From the NCBI GenBank assembly GCA_963281255.1, contig OY725500.1, positions 3,653,184 through 3,717,183 of the forward strand: 64,000 bases of DNA, given 5' to 3'. Of this stretch, positions 31,560 to 42,896 are shown one piece after another. The translations under genes were made by a program, and so were the position numbers. A model generated the notes under the pieces. The model was not told the DNA's origin, made no database searches, and worked only from the letters and a program-made list of their open reading frames with translations. The stretch comes from Aphrocallistes beatrix (lineage: Eukaryota; Porifera; Hexactinellida; Sceptrulophora; Aphrocallistidae). Within the stretch, counting starts at the first letter, position 1. The number at the start of each line of letters is the position of its first letter.

Positions 31560-31786
31560 GTGAATCATATTACTAGTGAGACCACTATGTATTTCAACGT
31601 AATTATTAATCAATCACGACACGATTGGAAAAATTGAAAGATGATTCATTTAATGTATTATGAGATTACATTAGTGTAGTAATGAGTGTAGAGATGAGAT
31701 TACTTGAACTAACAATAATTTGATATAAATACACCCTGGGAAAGTTTTGTCTAACCTTTGCTGTTAATAATAAAACAAACAAAGAA
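31560..31786. promoter_or_regulatory. Upstream region of the lectin gene, TATA-like box at 31724-31730
   Basis: TATAAAT lies 57 bp before the ATG at 31787, a plausible distance for a TATA box with a short 5' UTR. The start site is not proven. Confidence 0.4.
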
Positions 31787-33030
31787 ATGAATCAATTAAT
31801 AATATTGCTAGTTACATTGACACTCATTCTAGCTAGCATATCAGGTAAGATTTTGGTTATATAATTATATATGAAAAATAAACTCAATTGTTTATCATAT
31901 TTAGTATCATCTATCAATGCAAGATGTTTTGTGAGGCCGGAGTGTGATATCAAACTTTTAAATAAATGCTACGTCCACATTGATCAGAGTGTGAATTGGA
32001 ATCAAGCAGAGTCTTGTTGTAGAGCATGGGGAGGTCACCTAGCTAGCATACACTCAATTAATGAGAACTATCTCCTCAACCTCATCCGTAATAAAGATAG
32101 ATTTACCTGGATCGGACTCAGCGATACAGTAAAGGATGGGAAATATGTGTGGACAGATGGATCCGATTATGATTATCAAAATTTTCACAGACATCAGCCA
32201 GATAGTTTTGGTGGAGAATCTTGTTTCCATCTTCATGATCGGCCGAGAGGTGATTTAACCTGGAATGATTACCATTGCAATAGAAATCATTGGGGAACAG
32301 TCAAAACATCATATATCTGTCAAAAGAGTAAGTTTTCCCTATAAAAGACATTTCATTATAAAATATATTATTTAATTTAATTGACATCTACGTATATAAA
32401 ACATAGATATGTGTCCAAATCTCCCGAAATCCAGATGTGATGTGGTCTTAAATGGAAAATGCTATATATTCGGTAACAAAGAAGTCAATTGGCATGAAGC
32501 TGAGATATGTTGTAAAGATTGGGGAGGACACCTGACCAGTGTACACTCTGATCCAGAAAATTATGTAGTAAATTCTATACGAAAGACTGAGCGTAGCACT
32601 TGGATTGGACTGAATGATCAAGTTAAAGAAGGAACTTATGTATGGGTAGATGGAACTCCATTGGATTATAAGAATTATCACAAAGGAGAACGAAACAATA
32701 ACAAAGGATTGGAACACTGTTTACTTCTCGTTTCATCGGGAAGGTTGACATGGAATGATGGAACTTGTAATACAAAGAATAATTTTATCTGTAAAAAAGG
32801 TAAGAAAGTTTGTTGAGTATATGGGAGGGAGGTCAAGAAATAAAGGGTTCTCAAGGTTTTTCCATATGTATAGGTTTATTAAGAATATTTTATTCATTTT
32901 ATCATTTTTATAAATGATAAAAGTACAAAAACTACAGAAATCTCACAATGCAAGAGAATAAAGCTTACTTAATAATATAAAATTATTTCTTATAGATTTT
33001 ACCCCATTGTCATGTAAAAGCAAATCATAA
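31787..33030 (+). CDS. Secreted protein with two C-type lectin domains, four exons
   Basis: Exon 1 (31787-31844) is a signal peptide, MNQLIILLVTLTLILASIS. Exon 2 (31905-32327) is lectin domain 1, with NKCYVHI, AESCCRAWGGHLASIHS, WIGLSD, HQPDS and LTWNDYHC. Exon 3 (32407-32799) is lectin domain 2, with GKCYIFG, CKDWGGHLTSVHS, WIGLND, LTWNDGTC and NFICKK. Exon 4 (32996-33030) adds DFTPLSCKSKS and the stop. Introns are 60, 79 and 196 bp, GT-AG, all phase 1. If intron 3 is retained the protein ends KGKKVC at 32816. Domain 1 has QPD and WND, the pattern of calcium-dependent galactose-type binding. Domain 2 lacks a clear QPD/EPN motif. Probable secreted recognition protein. Confidence 0.82.
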
Positions 33031-33503
33031 TGATGAAAACTGGAATGCAAATTAAGGAATTGCTGAATTGAACAATGAGCAGAGAAGATTGATGTTGAAA
33101 TAAGCTACTTATGTGTCTATAATCTGAGAATCTATTCAATTATCTACCATCCTTCTTCTGTCAAGTTAAATGTCTAGTTTTGCAAACATAGCTTATTGAT
33201 AATATAGTATATTTATAGCACATGTATCAGTATCTGAATGAATAATGCATATTTGTTTGTATGATGTGTCAAATGGATTCGGGATTCTTTACACAAATTG
33301 ATCAGCAGTTTTTCATTTTGAATTTGATCAATTCAAACAGAGTAAGAGTTGGGCGGGAAATGGTCGAATGGGCAAAAAATGGAGCCATAATTAATATAGA
33401 AGATTTATATTTAATTAATCTCCTCTTTTATCTTAAACTAAAGCATAACTTTCTGTTGAGTTATGCAAATATTTAATGCACTAAAGATGAGCATAACACG
33501 AAC
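33031..33503. other. Spacer, nothing recognised
   Basis: AT-rich 3' flank of the lectin gene. No coding region or clear repeat. Confidence 0.4.
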
Positions 33504-33528
33504 ATCCTTACTATTAAAACTCGATTAA

Positions 33529-33588
<60 letters not shown>

Positions 33589-34213
33589 TATATACAGTAG
33601 GACGTCAGTTATCCGAACGGGTTGGGACCGCGGGGGTTCGGATAACTGAAATGTTCGGATAACTGAAGTTGTTATGTGATTATATAGAAAAGTTGGTCAG
33701 TAGTACTAAGTAGTCATAATGAGGAATATGTATAAAATACTTATTAGCTTAAGTAGGTATCATCAATAGTATATAAAATGATGGCAGTGTAATAATTTCA
33801 ATTATCAACTCAGGATGCATCATTTATACATTTATTATATTTTAGTTTGGTCAACCAAGGGGTTCAGATAACTGAAGTGTTCGGATAACTGACGTTCTAC
33901 TGTATATATGTGTATATATATATATAGCTAGAAATTTGAAATTTGAATAGAATGTGTATATTGATATATCTCACATATGATACAACTATCATCAAAAATT
34001 ATTACTCATCACTCTGTTGTTACGTCATCATTACGTTTCAAAAATTTCAAAACTTTGTTATTTTTCGAGTGATATCGATTATAAAAGTAAGACAGACATA
34101 TTTAGAGATGTTTTCTCCCTTATTAATCAAATTAATCAATATGAGCCCAGGCACCCAAAGGGCGCCTCCGGTGGACTCTTTGCGTCCGCCAGCAAGTGAA
34201 GCGTGTGTGTGCG
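33504..34213 (+). repeat. TA-microsatellite/GC-hairpin repeat family, copy 3, with nested MITE
   Basis: Starts ATCCTTACTATTAAAACTCG, runs into a TA tract (about 33540-33594), is interrupted by the Tigger-type MITE at 33595, and resumes with TGTGTATATTGATATATCTC and ACAACTATCATCAAAAATTA. It closes with GGCGCCTCCGGTGGAC...GTCCGCCAGCAAGTGAAGCG. The 3' end is more decayed than in copies 2 and 7. Confidence 0.8.
33595..33902. mobile_element. Tigger/pogo-type MITE, 308 bp
   Basis: Terminal inverted repeats CAGTAGGACGTCAGTTATCC and its complement at the right end (one mismatch over about 24), flanked by TA at 33593-33594 and 33903-33904. GTTCGGATAACTGAA is repeated internally near each end. No coding capacity. 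Confidence 0.88.
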
Positions 34214-36832
34214 TATATAATAGTCCAGGACCAAATCATGGATTTAGGGGTCAACCGGGAAATTTGTGAGATATGAACTTTTTTGGTGGTTTTGAGTTCT
34301 TAGGGGGTGCTAAAATTAATCCTATGCCACTTTGGGATGTTTAGGTAATCCTTTTTATGTAAGCTTAAATATTTTTGGGACGCTCGAATAATTCGGACAA
34401 TTCCGCATTCAGGAAATCCTATTGAGTGATCATGTAGAGTGTTGATTTATTTTTATTTGAACTCATGGAATATAGGGGAGCAAAACAAGGGATTACTCGA
34501 TGGGGTTACAAGGAGGTTTGAGATTGGAATATTGCACATTTCTGCGTCGTCAAGAAATATATTCAGTTCGAATATGGTCATGTGACCCCTCAAATTTCTC
34601 AAGATTTAATGCTGAATACGAATATCCTTACTATTAAAACTCGATTAATGTTTATATATATACACAAGCGCGCTTCGTTTGCTTGTGCTGCGCGGCTGGG
34701 GGACACTTTGTGACGAACTCCGGTTAACACGAACACGGATAAGACGAAATATCGGATAATAAGTACGATTTGTGGGTCCCCTTCAGTGCGTTTTCAATAC
34801 TAAATACATCGGTTAATACGAACACGGTTAATACGAACAGGTGTGTGCCTACGAGCACTTTGAATATGGTACGTAGTATGTACGTAGATAGATACTAGAC
34901 AGATATTTCTCAATGAAAATACAGTCGAATGTCGTTAATACAACATGGATAATGAGTTCTCTATTTGACAAGTACAATTTCATACTCTCACGTAGTTATC
35001 ACTATGTATATTAAGTATTTTGGACAAATGTGGCTATGTACGTACTTCGGTTAATACGTACTCCGGATGAGGAGTACAAATCTCCACGGTCCCTTGGTGT
35101 ACGTGTTAACGAGAGTCGACTATATATATATATACATATACTGATTTTTGGCTATGGCTCCACTAAGTTCTGACCTCAGACGAAAATGTCGACTCATCAT
35201 GGAATTATGACGTCATTGTCACCTTTTTTATAATTAGAAATATCAGTTTTTCGACTAGAACTCAGCCATTTTAGGCTGAAATTTTAATAGAATGTGTATA
35301 TTAACACTTGCATGCCCATAGCGAAAGTGAAAGTAAATTGAAAGTGAACTGAAAGTGAAAATGAAAATGGGGTCATTTCTATTTATACCTTTGACCCCAA
35401 AGGCATTGCAGGGTTAACTTAAGTGACGATTTTCAAGGCCTAAGCATAAACGGACAATATTTTTTAAAAATTGAAGTAAAGTAAATCTATTTGATTTGCT
35501 ATTCCTGTAATTTGAGATGTTAGCAGGTGATTCTATTTTGGACTAAACAGTATAGTCTCACACTAGTTTAGTATAAGAACAACTGTACTGATGTGCTTCA
35601 GTAATAATTCATTCTAGCTTCTAACATTTCTTTATTACAATATTAACCTATCAAACTCTTTGTTATCATTCCTTGAAGTTCATTTGAGGTGAGTCGTATT
35701 GAGTATCAATTATTGATTTTTTAGTTTAATGCGCTAAGTTTTCCAAATAATGCATTCTTTTCTCTGAGCCTGGAATATCAAAATAATTTCTTACAAAGCC
35801 TTCCATGGGCACTGAGAAAGATTTTAGATTCAAGTGGAGCAATGACTTGGATAGTGGGATAGTAAAGTATTTTGCGAGTTAGTTAGTTACTAATTATATA
35901 ATATCCCATGGTTGCCCTGGAATGTGCTACGTCATTTCCAGTCTAAGTCATTTTGGGTGTTTACTATAAATAGACAAATCCCAGAGGCAACCGTGGTTAA
36001 TTAAAGCGAACGTAGCTTGCATCCTAAATGAGAATCCGACAATTTTCTAATTCAAAATCAATCTACGAATGGATTTATACAAAACAGCAACAAAGCGATG
36101 GAAAAAACTTAAAAGCATACACATTTCCATTTGAAGTCATAATGATCATTAACTAGATTCTCTTTCTCTAATTACTGCCAATTATTACATTTTGCAATGC
36201 GTAAAAATAGGGTCATAATTGTTATGGAAAATAACATTGCAATATTCTGATTATAGAAAGAATGAAGATGTATCAAACTAAACATATCGAACTGTGTCGC
36301 TTGAATCGCGCTTCACAATCCACGATACTTTGGAGAAGGAATACTCTGTTAATGCTCTGATTATAGTATAAGTGAATGTCGAAGAATTTTTAGACCACGA
36401 GCCCCAGTAACTGCTCATACACTGCTCAACCAGAAATAAGAGTTAGTATTTATTGAATGATCCTGTATAGACTAATGTTTCTCGAGGACTAAAGTGAAGG
36501 GATAGTCTGGCAGACGATGGCATGCTGGTCTTTGTACTTTGATATTAAGCCCTCAAATATGACTTTACGGGAATAAATAATTTCTGTACGGGACGATGTG
36601 GATGAAGTAGGCATGCATTCATTGTGTTTTTTTGATAATTCAAAATTACTCAACTTTGAGACCTCAACTGAATTCATTGTTCCCACAGTTATAAATATAG
36701 ATTGTCATTTACCAGCATCATTATATCTATATATCTCTATGACCGTGATTAGTAGCACAAAATTGATAATTCTATACTTAGTAATAATAAATATCCGAGC
36801 TAAGTGTTCGAAACAAAAATATTGAAAACTTG
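34214..36832. other. Gene-free region packed with repeat fragments
   Basis: 34623-34713 is a family head (TATCCTTACTATTAAAACTC) joined through a TA run to an inverted family tail (ACAAGCGCGCTTCGTTTGC). 34720-34860 has GGTTAATACGAACACGG words. About 34922-35121 is a Tigger-type MITE (CAGTCGAATGTCGTTAATAC; other end the imperfect complement). 35126-35300 is another family fragment. 35905-35995 has inverted GGTTGCC/GGCAACC arms around GTCATTTTGGGTGTTTACTA. The remainder to 36832 is plain AT-rich spacer without a recognisable gene. Confidence 0.55.
35305..35413 (+). repeat. piggyBac-like MITE with GAAA-repeat interior (copy 3)
   Basis: 109 bp between TTAA at 35301-35304 and TTAA at 35414-35417. 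Right end GGG intact, left end CAC. The interior GCGAAAGTGAAAGTAAATTG runs through several GAAA repeats to GGGGTCATTTCTATTTATACC. Inverted ends TTGCATGCC and GGCATTGCA are recognisable. Confidence 0.75.
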
Positions 36833-37009
36833 ACAGATTTTGTGATTTTTAACATCGATAATGATAGTAAGACAGACGTATTTAGAGATGTTATCTACCT
36901 TATAATAATTCAATGTGAGACTAGGCGCCCAAAGGGCGCCTCTTGTGGACACAAAGCAGACAAAAAAGTCCGCCAGCCGCACAGCAGAAGCAAGTGAAGC
37001 GTGCTTGTA
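36833..37009 (+). repeat. 3' half of the GC-hairpin repeat family (copy 8)
   Basis: AAGACAGACGTATTTAGAGA, GTTATCT, GGCGCCTCTTGTGGACAC, GTCCGCCAGCCGCACAGC and AAGTGAAGCGTGCTTGTA: the last ~175 bp of the family. It ends 119 bp upstream of the ATG of the NHL gene at 37129, in the same orientation. Confidence 0.8.
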
Positions 37010-37128
37010 TAATACTACAATTGAAATCAGTTGAATCAATATTCTTGCGAAATTAGAAAGGAAAAGAAAACTTGGACTGGTGAGCCAGTTTCATTCGGAA
37101 ATATTTTATCATATCCATTATAGGATTA

Positions 37129-38343
37129 ATGGCAACTGCAGGAGTTACGAGAGAAAGTGATTTCGATAGAAAATTTCAAGATTTGGAGAAAGAAATATTT
37201 CAAACATTTCAAGAATTGTTTCAGGCTTTAGAGACACGTAAACAAGACTTGTTATCTCGTCTGTCAACACTCAAGTCAGCTCATGATAATAACATACAAC
37301 TAGATGAAGCAATCAAACAACTCCGAATAGTGAGAGATAATGCAGTTAGTGTGATGACGAGCAATCTACTAGGAGAAGATCTGGATCCGATAAAAGAAAG
37401 CTTCGATGCTAAAATACGTTCGAAAGAGGAAATGAAAGTTCCGAATGTACTTGTAAATGTGAATCTGATTGAATTCCGTTGTCTATCCGAACAAATCCTG
37501 AAAGGAATCGAAGAAACAGATCTCATTGAGTTACTTCCTGAGTACGTAGGGAGGGAAAATCCAATTCTTAAAAAATGTTCTCAAGGTCATAAGAATGGAC
37601 AGTTTATAAATCCTGGAGGAATATCGATTGATAGAAGCACTAACGAGGTTTATGTAGTGGATAAGAGCAACAGTCGTATTCAAGTCATGAGTATTAACGG
37701 AGATTATTTGCGATCATTCACAAATGAATACTTGAAAGCACCTTATGGAATTTGTTTGTCAGACAATGAAGTATTCGTGACTGATATAGAAACTTTTTTG
37801 CTTAAGTTCCATAAATCTGGAAAGTTCTTGAAGAAAGTTGGTTCAAGAGGTACTACACCAGGATGCTTCAGTGGTATAAAAGGTCTGTGTTATGAGGAAC
37901 GTTTGGTTTATGTCTGCGACAATAGCATGCAACAGATTAACATATTCGATTCAGAACTTAAATACTTTAAATATTTTGCTTACGGAGAAATCCAAACTCC
38001 ATTTGACATCACTATCCATGCTAACTCTATCTACATATTATCTGTAGATCAGAATGTGATTTATTACTATAACAAGGATTGTAGCCTTCAGAACACAATC
38101 AAGCTTAGCGGACAGAAAGTACCAATGACTACTGCCTACTTTTTCACAATGGATTCCAGAGGTAACTTTCTTATTTCGAACGCATATTCATCAGAAATTC
38201 GTATATTCTCTCCTGATGGAGTTCTCAAGCACTCATTAGGAAGAGGACATCTTAAAATTTTAAATGGCATCGCACTAGACAACAGTGGATCTATTGTATG
38301 TGTTAATTCCGGTGTAAATAATGCCTGCTTTCAGAAATACTGA
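37129..38343 (+). CDS. Coiled-coil/NHL-repeat protein, tandem copy 1
   Basis: 404 residues from the ATG at 37129 (MATAGVTRESDFDRKFQDLE). Residues about 10-90 are helical and charged (FQELFQALETRKQDLLSRLS), a predicted coiled coil, as in TRIM-type proteins but with no RING or B-box. From about 165 NHL blades follow: INPGGISIDRSTNEVYVVDK then SNSRIQVM; APYGICLSDNEVFVTD; GIKGLCYEERLVYVCD; and, near the C-terminus, MDSRGNFLISN...IRIFSPDGVLKHSLG. These should form a beta-propeller for protein or RNA binding. Full length relative to its paralogue at 40132 and to the 409 residues of the split 12.4-kb gene. Single exon. Function unknown. Confidence 0.88.
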   Translation: MATAGVTRESDFDRKFQDLEKEIFQTFQELFQALETRKQDLLSRLSTLKSAHDNNIQLDEAIKQLRIVRDNAVSVMTSNLLGEDLDPIKESFDAKIRSKEEMKVPNVLVNVNLIEFRCLSEQILKGIEETDLIELLPEYVGRENPILKKCSQGHKNGQFINPGGISIDRSTNEVYVVDKSNSRIQVMSINGDYLRSFTNEYLKAPYGICLSDNEVFVTDIETFLLKFHKSGKFLKKVGSRGTTPGCFSGIKGLCYEERLVYVCDNSMQQINIFDSELKYFKYFAYGEIQTPFDITIHANSIYILSVDQNVIYYYNKDCSLQNTIKLSGQKVPMTTAYFFTMDSRGNFLISNAYSSEIRIFSPDGVLKHSLGRGHLKILNGIALDNSGSIVCVNSGVNNACFQKY

Positions 38344-40131
38344 ATCTTAGTCTCCTAGTAGTACATTCATGAACTCTTCTTATTGATGTACTACTTCCCT
38401 TATATCGTCAATATTTTAATGCCCATTTAATTTATGCATTGTTGGTTATGTTTACTTAGTTGTGATTATTGCATTCTGCGATAGATTTCTTGAAAATGTG
38501 TTTGTTTGTTTGGTTGCTTGTCCAAAATGATTGAAGGATTGGCAAGTCGTAGAGATCTGAAAAATTGGTAGGGGTATGTGTCAAATGATGAGTCAATGAT
38601 TAAAATGATGAGTCAATGATTAAAATGACGAGTCTACGATTGAGCGAATTTTTCACACCATTTCTATACAATATACTATATGTATGGCTCCACTTTCACA
38701 TTCGAAATCATTGTACAACACAACAATCGACTGTCATTGTTATTAATACTTCAAAGCAATAACTTATATAGGTGTCTCAATTGGATTATAATGTATAGCA
38801 ATAAAAAGGTTATGTATATATTTTCCCTCCCTTATATACATATTTTCGCACCATTTGAAGAATTTAGAAAAAATTGCTAGAGACTAGCTTTCAATGGTTG
38901 ACATGGGGTTTTTAGGGATGTAGATGTAGAATATCATGTTCTCGAATCTGTATGATAAAATATTTGTTTACTTTTTTTGCAATATATACATAAGGTAAAT
39001 AAATCTCAAAATATGTTTGAAACTAGCTTTCAACTGTTGTGCTGTGATGTTCGAGATATAGATTCCTATATAGATTCCTAATATAGATTCCTAATATCTA
39101 TATATAATAATTTTTCTACTCAGATGCTATTGTGAATAAGCAAGGATAATATATTCCTGAACAAATGATGAGAGAATGTACGAAGGTATCCATAACAGTT
39201 TCACTGAGAAATATTCCACTTTACGACACTTACGAATCAAATCTAAATTTATAAGTGAGTCTTATTGAGTTCTGCTGATGTATCGAATTCAGATGAGCAA
39301 TTCCCATCACATCCAAAAAGCTTTCCACCCGAAAATCAAAAGTTGTGGTTTAAGTCCTGAATTTGATTATTAAGTAGGCATATTCTAATTCTGAACTAAA
39401 CAACGTACTCTCATACAGAAGTTTCAGTATAGCTGTACTGGCGTTGTTTCGCACTAATATTAATTCAAATTATTCAATATTTCGTTTTACAATATCAATC
39501 ACAACGACAATATTTGTTATTGTTTCCTGATATTTATTTGAGGGGTCAGTTGTAAGATAAAACTAATAATATACGCATATGATGATTATTAGACGTTTAT
39601 ATGGCTTCGCACTTTTATGGTTTCAGCGCCATAGAAAATGGCTGGGAGACATCCGCGATATCTGGGACACTGTGTCCCCTCTGGGCATTCTACGGTTAAA
39701 GACGAAGTAAAATCACGTGATAATCCAGATATTGGATACAAATTCTAGGAAAATAGATAAAGAAATTCCACCCTCGTTTAGTTGACGCTCTTTGGATAAC
39801 TCTAATTCAAACATAATATTCCCTTAATTTAGTTTGTTCAGTAGATTAGTGCAAATGCTCGTTCCGTATCGCGTTTTTTGGATTAAATGAAACTGAATAT
39901 AATATAGGCAGAATCCGATAATAATGTATAGTGGAACTTCCATAAGTTGGGATCTCTGGAGGGTAAAATCTACCTTCCCCATTCCTACTTATGATTTGGT
40001 ACCGTTATCACAAACATTAGCCCAACATACTTAAATCCAAAAATAGTACACAGCAAGTCTTTTAGTAATTTTAGGTAAATTATACACAAAATCCTATTGA
40101 AATAACACATACAATCTCCAATATAGGATCA
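38344..40131. other. Spacer between the tandem NHL genes
   Basis: 38510-38760 is a dispersed repeat shared with 29700-29970. 38890-39110 has a short motif repeated (ATAGATTCCTA three times). 39930-39990 begins ATAGTGGAACTTCCATAAGT, whose complement ends a similar fragment near 47880; these look like orphan ends of a Tigger-type MITE. No gene. Confidence 0.5.
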
Positions 40132-41328
40132 ATGGCAACTGCAGGAGTTACGAGAGAAAGTGATTTCGATAGAAAGTTTCAAGATTTGGAGATAGAAATA
40201 TTTCGAACATTTCAAGAATTGTTTCAAGCTTTAGAGACACGTAAACAAGACTTGTTATCTCGTCTGTCAACACTCAAGTCAGCTCATGATAATAACATAC
40301 AACTAGATGAAGCAATCAAACAACTCCGAATAGTGAGAGATAATGCAGCTAGTGTGATGACGAGCAATCTACTAGGAGAAGATCTGGAAGGCTTTGATAT
40401 TAAAATACGTTCGAAAGAGGAAATGAAAGTTCCGAATGTAAATGTGAATCTGATTGAATTTCGTTGTCAATCCAAACAAATCCTGAAAGGAATCGAAGAA
40501 ACAGATCTCATTGAGTTACTTCCTGAGTACGTAGGGAGGGAAAATCCAATTCTTAAAAAGTGTTCTCAAGGTCATAAGAATGGACAGTTTATGAATCCGT
40601 TAGGAATATCGATTGATAGAAACACTAACGAGGTTTATGTAGTGGATACAAGCAACAATCGTATTCAAGTTATGAGTATTACTTGCGATCATTTGCGATC
40701 ATTAACACATGAATACTTGAATGCACCTCATAGAATTTGTTTGTCAGACAATGAAGTATTCGTGACTGATCAGGGAACATTTTTGCTTAAGTTCCATAAA
40801 TCTGGAAAGTTCTTGAAGAAAGTCGGTTCAAGAGGTACTATACCAGGATCCTTTAGTGCTATAAAAGGAATGTGTTATGAGGAAGGTTTGGTTTATGTGT
40901 GTGATGGTGGCATACAACTGATTAACATATTCGATTCTGAACTTAAATACCTGAAAAATTTTGCCTACGGAGAAATAAATAATCCAAATGACATCACTAT
41001 CCATGCTAACTCTATCTACATATTATCTGTAGATCAGAATGTAATTTATTACTATAACAAGGATTGTAGCCTTCAGAACACAATCAAGCTTAGCGGACAG
41101 AAAGTACCAATGACGAATGCCTACTTTTTCACAATGGATTCCAGAGGTAACTTTCTTATTTCAAACCACGATCCATCAGAAATTCGTATATTCTCTCCTG
41201 ATGGAGTTCTCAAGCACTCATTGGGAAGAGGACATCTCAAGTTCTTAAAGGGTATAGCACTAGATAACAGTGGATCTATTATATGTGTTAACTTCGGTGT
41301 AGAGAATGACTGCTTTCAGAAATACTGA
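40132..41328 (+). CDS. Coiled-coil/NHL-repeat protein, tandem copy 2
   Basis: 398 residues. Very similar to the 37129 gene over the coiled coil and the last ~90 residues, with more changes in the middle blades and a short deletion (LGEDLEGFD against LGEDLDPIKESFD). NHL-type blades: MNPLGISIDRNTNEVYVVDT then SNNRIQVM; APHRICLSDNEVFVTDQG; AIKGMCYEEGLVYVCDGG. The 5' flank just before the ATG (ATATAGGATCAATGGC) and the 3' flank also match copy 1, so the duplication included flanks. Intact and single exon. Function unknown. Confidence 0.88.
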   Translation: MATAGVTRESDFDRKFQDLEIEIFRTFQELFQALETRKQDLLSRLSTLKSAHDNNIQLDEAIKQLRIVRDNAASVMTSNLLGEDLEGFDIKIRSKEEMKVPNVNVNLIEFRCQSKQILKGIEETDLIELLPEYVGRENPILKKCSQGHKNGQFMNPLGISIDRNTNEVYVVDTSNNRIQVMSITCDHLRSLTHEYLNAPHRICLSDNEVFVTDQGTFLLKFHKSGKFLKKVGSRGTIPGSFSAIKGMCYEEGLVYVCDGGIQLINIFDSELKYLKNFAYGEINNPNDITIHANSIYILSVDQNVIYYYNKDCSLQNTIKLSGQKVPMTNAYFFTMDSRGNFLISNHDPSEIRIFSPDGVLKHSLGRGHLKFLKGIALDNSGSIICVNFGVENDCFQKY

Positions 41329-42030
41329 ATTTTAGTCTCCTAGTAGTATATTCATCTTCTCTTCTTATTTCTGTTTCATTCTCGCAGTATTAGTCATTAT
41401 CTATTTAGTCTCTTTTATTAAATTTGCTTAATTTTATGATTTGTTAGTTATATTTAGTTACATTTGTGATTATTTACAATCTATAACCAATCTGCTTAAA
41501 GATGGATGTTTTGTTCCTCCAAATTGTATTTGGATTATTTTTGAAACAAAGAATCCAATTTTTTGAAAATCTTATCTGTAGTTTTGGAATGTTCTTTAGA
41601 AAGTGTTCCATTCAATTATACTAGGTCCCATTTCGTATTACCATTTTGATGTAATTTGACAGCTTCACAAATAGAATGTTTTAGATCACAAATAGACAGC
41701 ATAATTTGAGGTTAATTTTAGTCAATCGTGAAGGTTTCTTTCCTGCTTTATAAATTCTTAGTTTATTGTCTCCATTTTAATACGGACAGTGAAATTCGCA
41801 TAATTATTAGCTTTTCGGGTTTTACTCATAAAAAGGTTGCGACTAAGCGAAATTACTAATAAGGGAATATAATTTTGAAAAATCTTGAAATTGGTTTCTA
41901 GCAGAGCAATAATATATATTGCAAGTAGGGGAGTTGGTAATGAGCAAACTCCACTAGTTATTTAATTTGCTATTTATTTCAGAACAACAAGTGTTTGTAA
42001 GTATAGTTATTATTGAAATTATTATAGTGC
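41329..42030. other. Spacer, nothing recognised
   Basis: AT-rich 3' flank of the second NHL gene, its first ~30 bp like that of copy 1. No gene or clear repeat. Confidence 0.45.
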
Positions 42031-42087
42031 GACTCTGTAGACACGAAGTGCAAACCGCGCAGCGCAAGCAAGCGAAGGGTGCTTGTA
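42031..42087 (+). repeat. 3' tip of the GC-hairpin repeat family (copy 9)
   Basis: GACACGAAGTGCAAACCGCG followed by CAGCGCAAGCAAGCGAAGGG and GCTTGTA: only the last ~55 bp of the family. It ends 46 bp before the ATG of the DUF4419 remnant, same orientation. Confidence 0.7.
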
Positions 42088-42133
42088 TAATTATATTTAT
42101 TTAGGTTTTGTGCTCTCAGAGTTAGTAAAGCAT

Positions 42134-42460
42134 ATGGCTAGTGTCAAGGCATGGCATTCAAAGCTACATCACTCCCCATTGATTGCGAGGCTGGTATCAG
42201 ATTCCGAAAGTATCTAAACCACGTTATCTCTTACATTTCAAGCTGTTGATAAATATTCACTCCTAAACATTGGAATAAATATATGCCACAAGGATTCAAA
42301 CTCATTGAAATAGGGGGCAAAAAATGCACGAAATCCAAATTTTTAACTTTTAAAACAGCGATACTATTCTGGGTTTTTGGGTGTCAATCAAGATGCTAAT
42401 AGGGTCATGTCTACTCAAGCAGGATGGTGTGTCCTTAAAAACCTGGAAATGCTCTCATAA
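42134..42460 (+). pseudogene. DUF4419 remnant with large internal deletion
   Basis: Begins ATGGCTAGTGTCAAGGCATG like the 25654 gene, follows it with frameshifts to about CACGAAATCCAAATTTTT, then jumps directly to the last ~30 codons (FWVFGCQSRC in a shifted frame, matching GFLGVNQDADGVISTQV) and ends at TAA 42458-42460. Most of the DUF4419 core is deleted. Clearly dead. Confidence 0.85.
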
Positions 42461-42896
42461 ATCTATTGGATTTTAACTATGAGGATTCTTTGGTCGGATG
42501 TTTTTCTAGTGCGAGTATTTATTTTAACTCCCTACTCCTGGTTCCATGTACCCCCGACTTAAGCTCCGCGCCCCAGGTTGGGAAATGCTGGACTAGAACA
42601 ATCAATCTATGAGTTCCGAATTAAATCGACAAATGTTATATCTCATGTAATCCACCAATTAAACTATGGATGTAGTAAATTACTATAATCAGACCTAGGT
42701 GGACAGATCACACTACAAATACAATATAACTCAGGCATACGTACAGTTAAAAGATACAAACACAAACTATTGGCACAATATAGTAGTTCCCTATATTGAA
42801 CATACAGCAATAATAGTAGATCTACGTACTTGTATAATAAAAGTGTACATCTTCAGTCACTTCTGGATCACGACTAATTAACTATGCCAATAATAG
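42461..42896. other. Spacer with hAT-like end
   Basis: About 42540-42600 reads GCGCCCCAGGTTGGGAAATG and CTGGACTAG, wording typical of decayed hAT termini. Otherwise nothing recognised. Confidence 0.4.
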
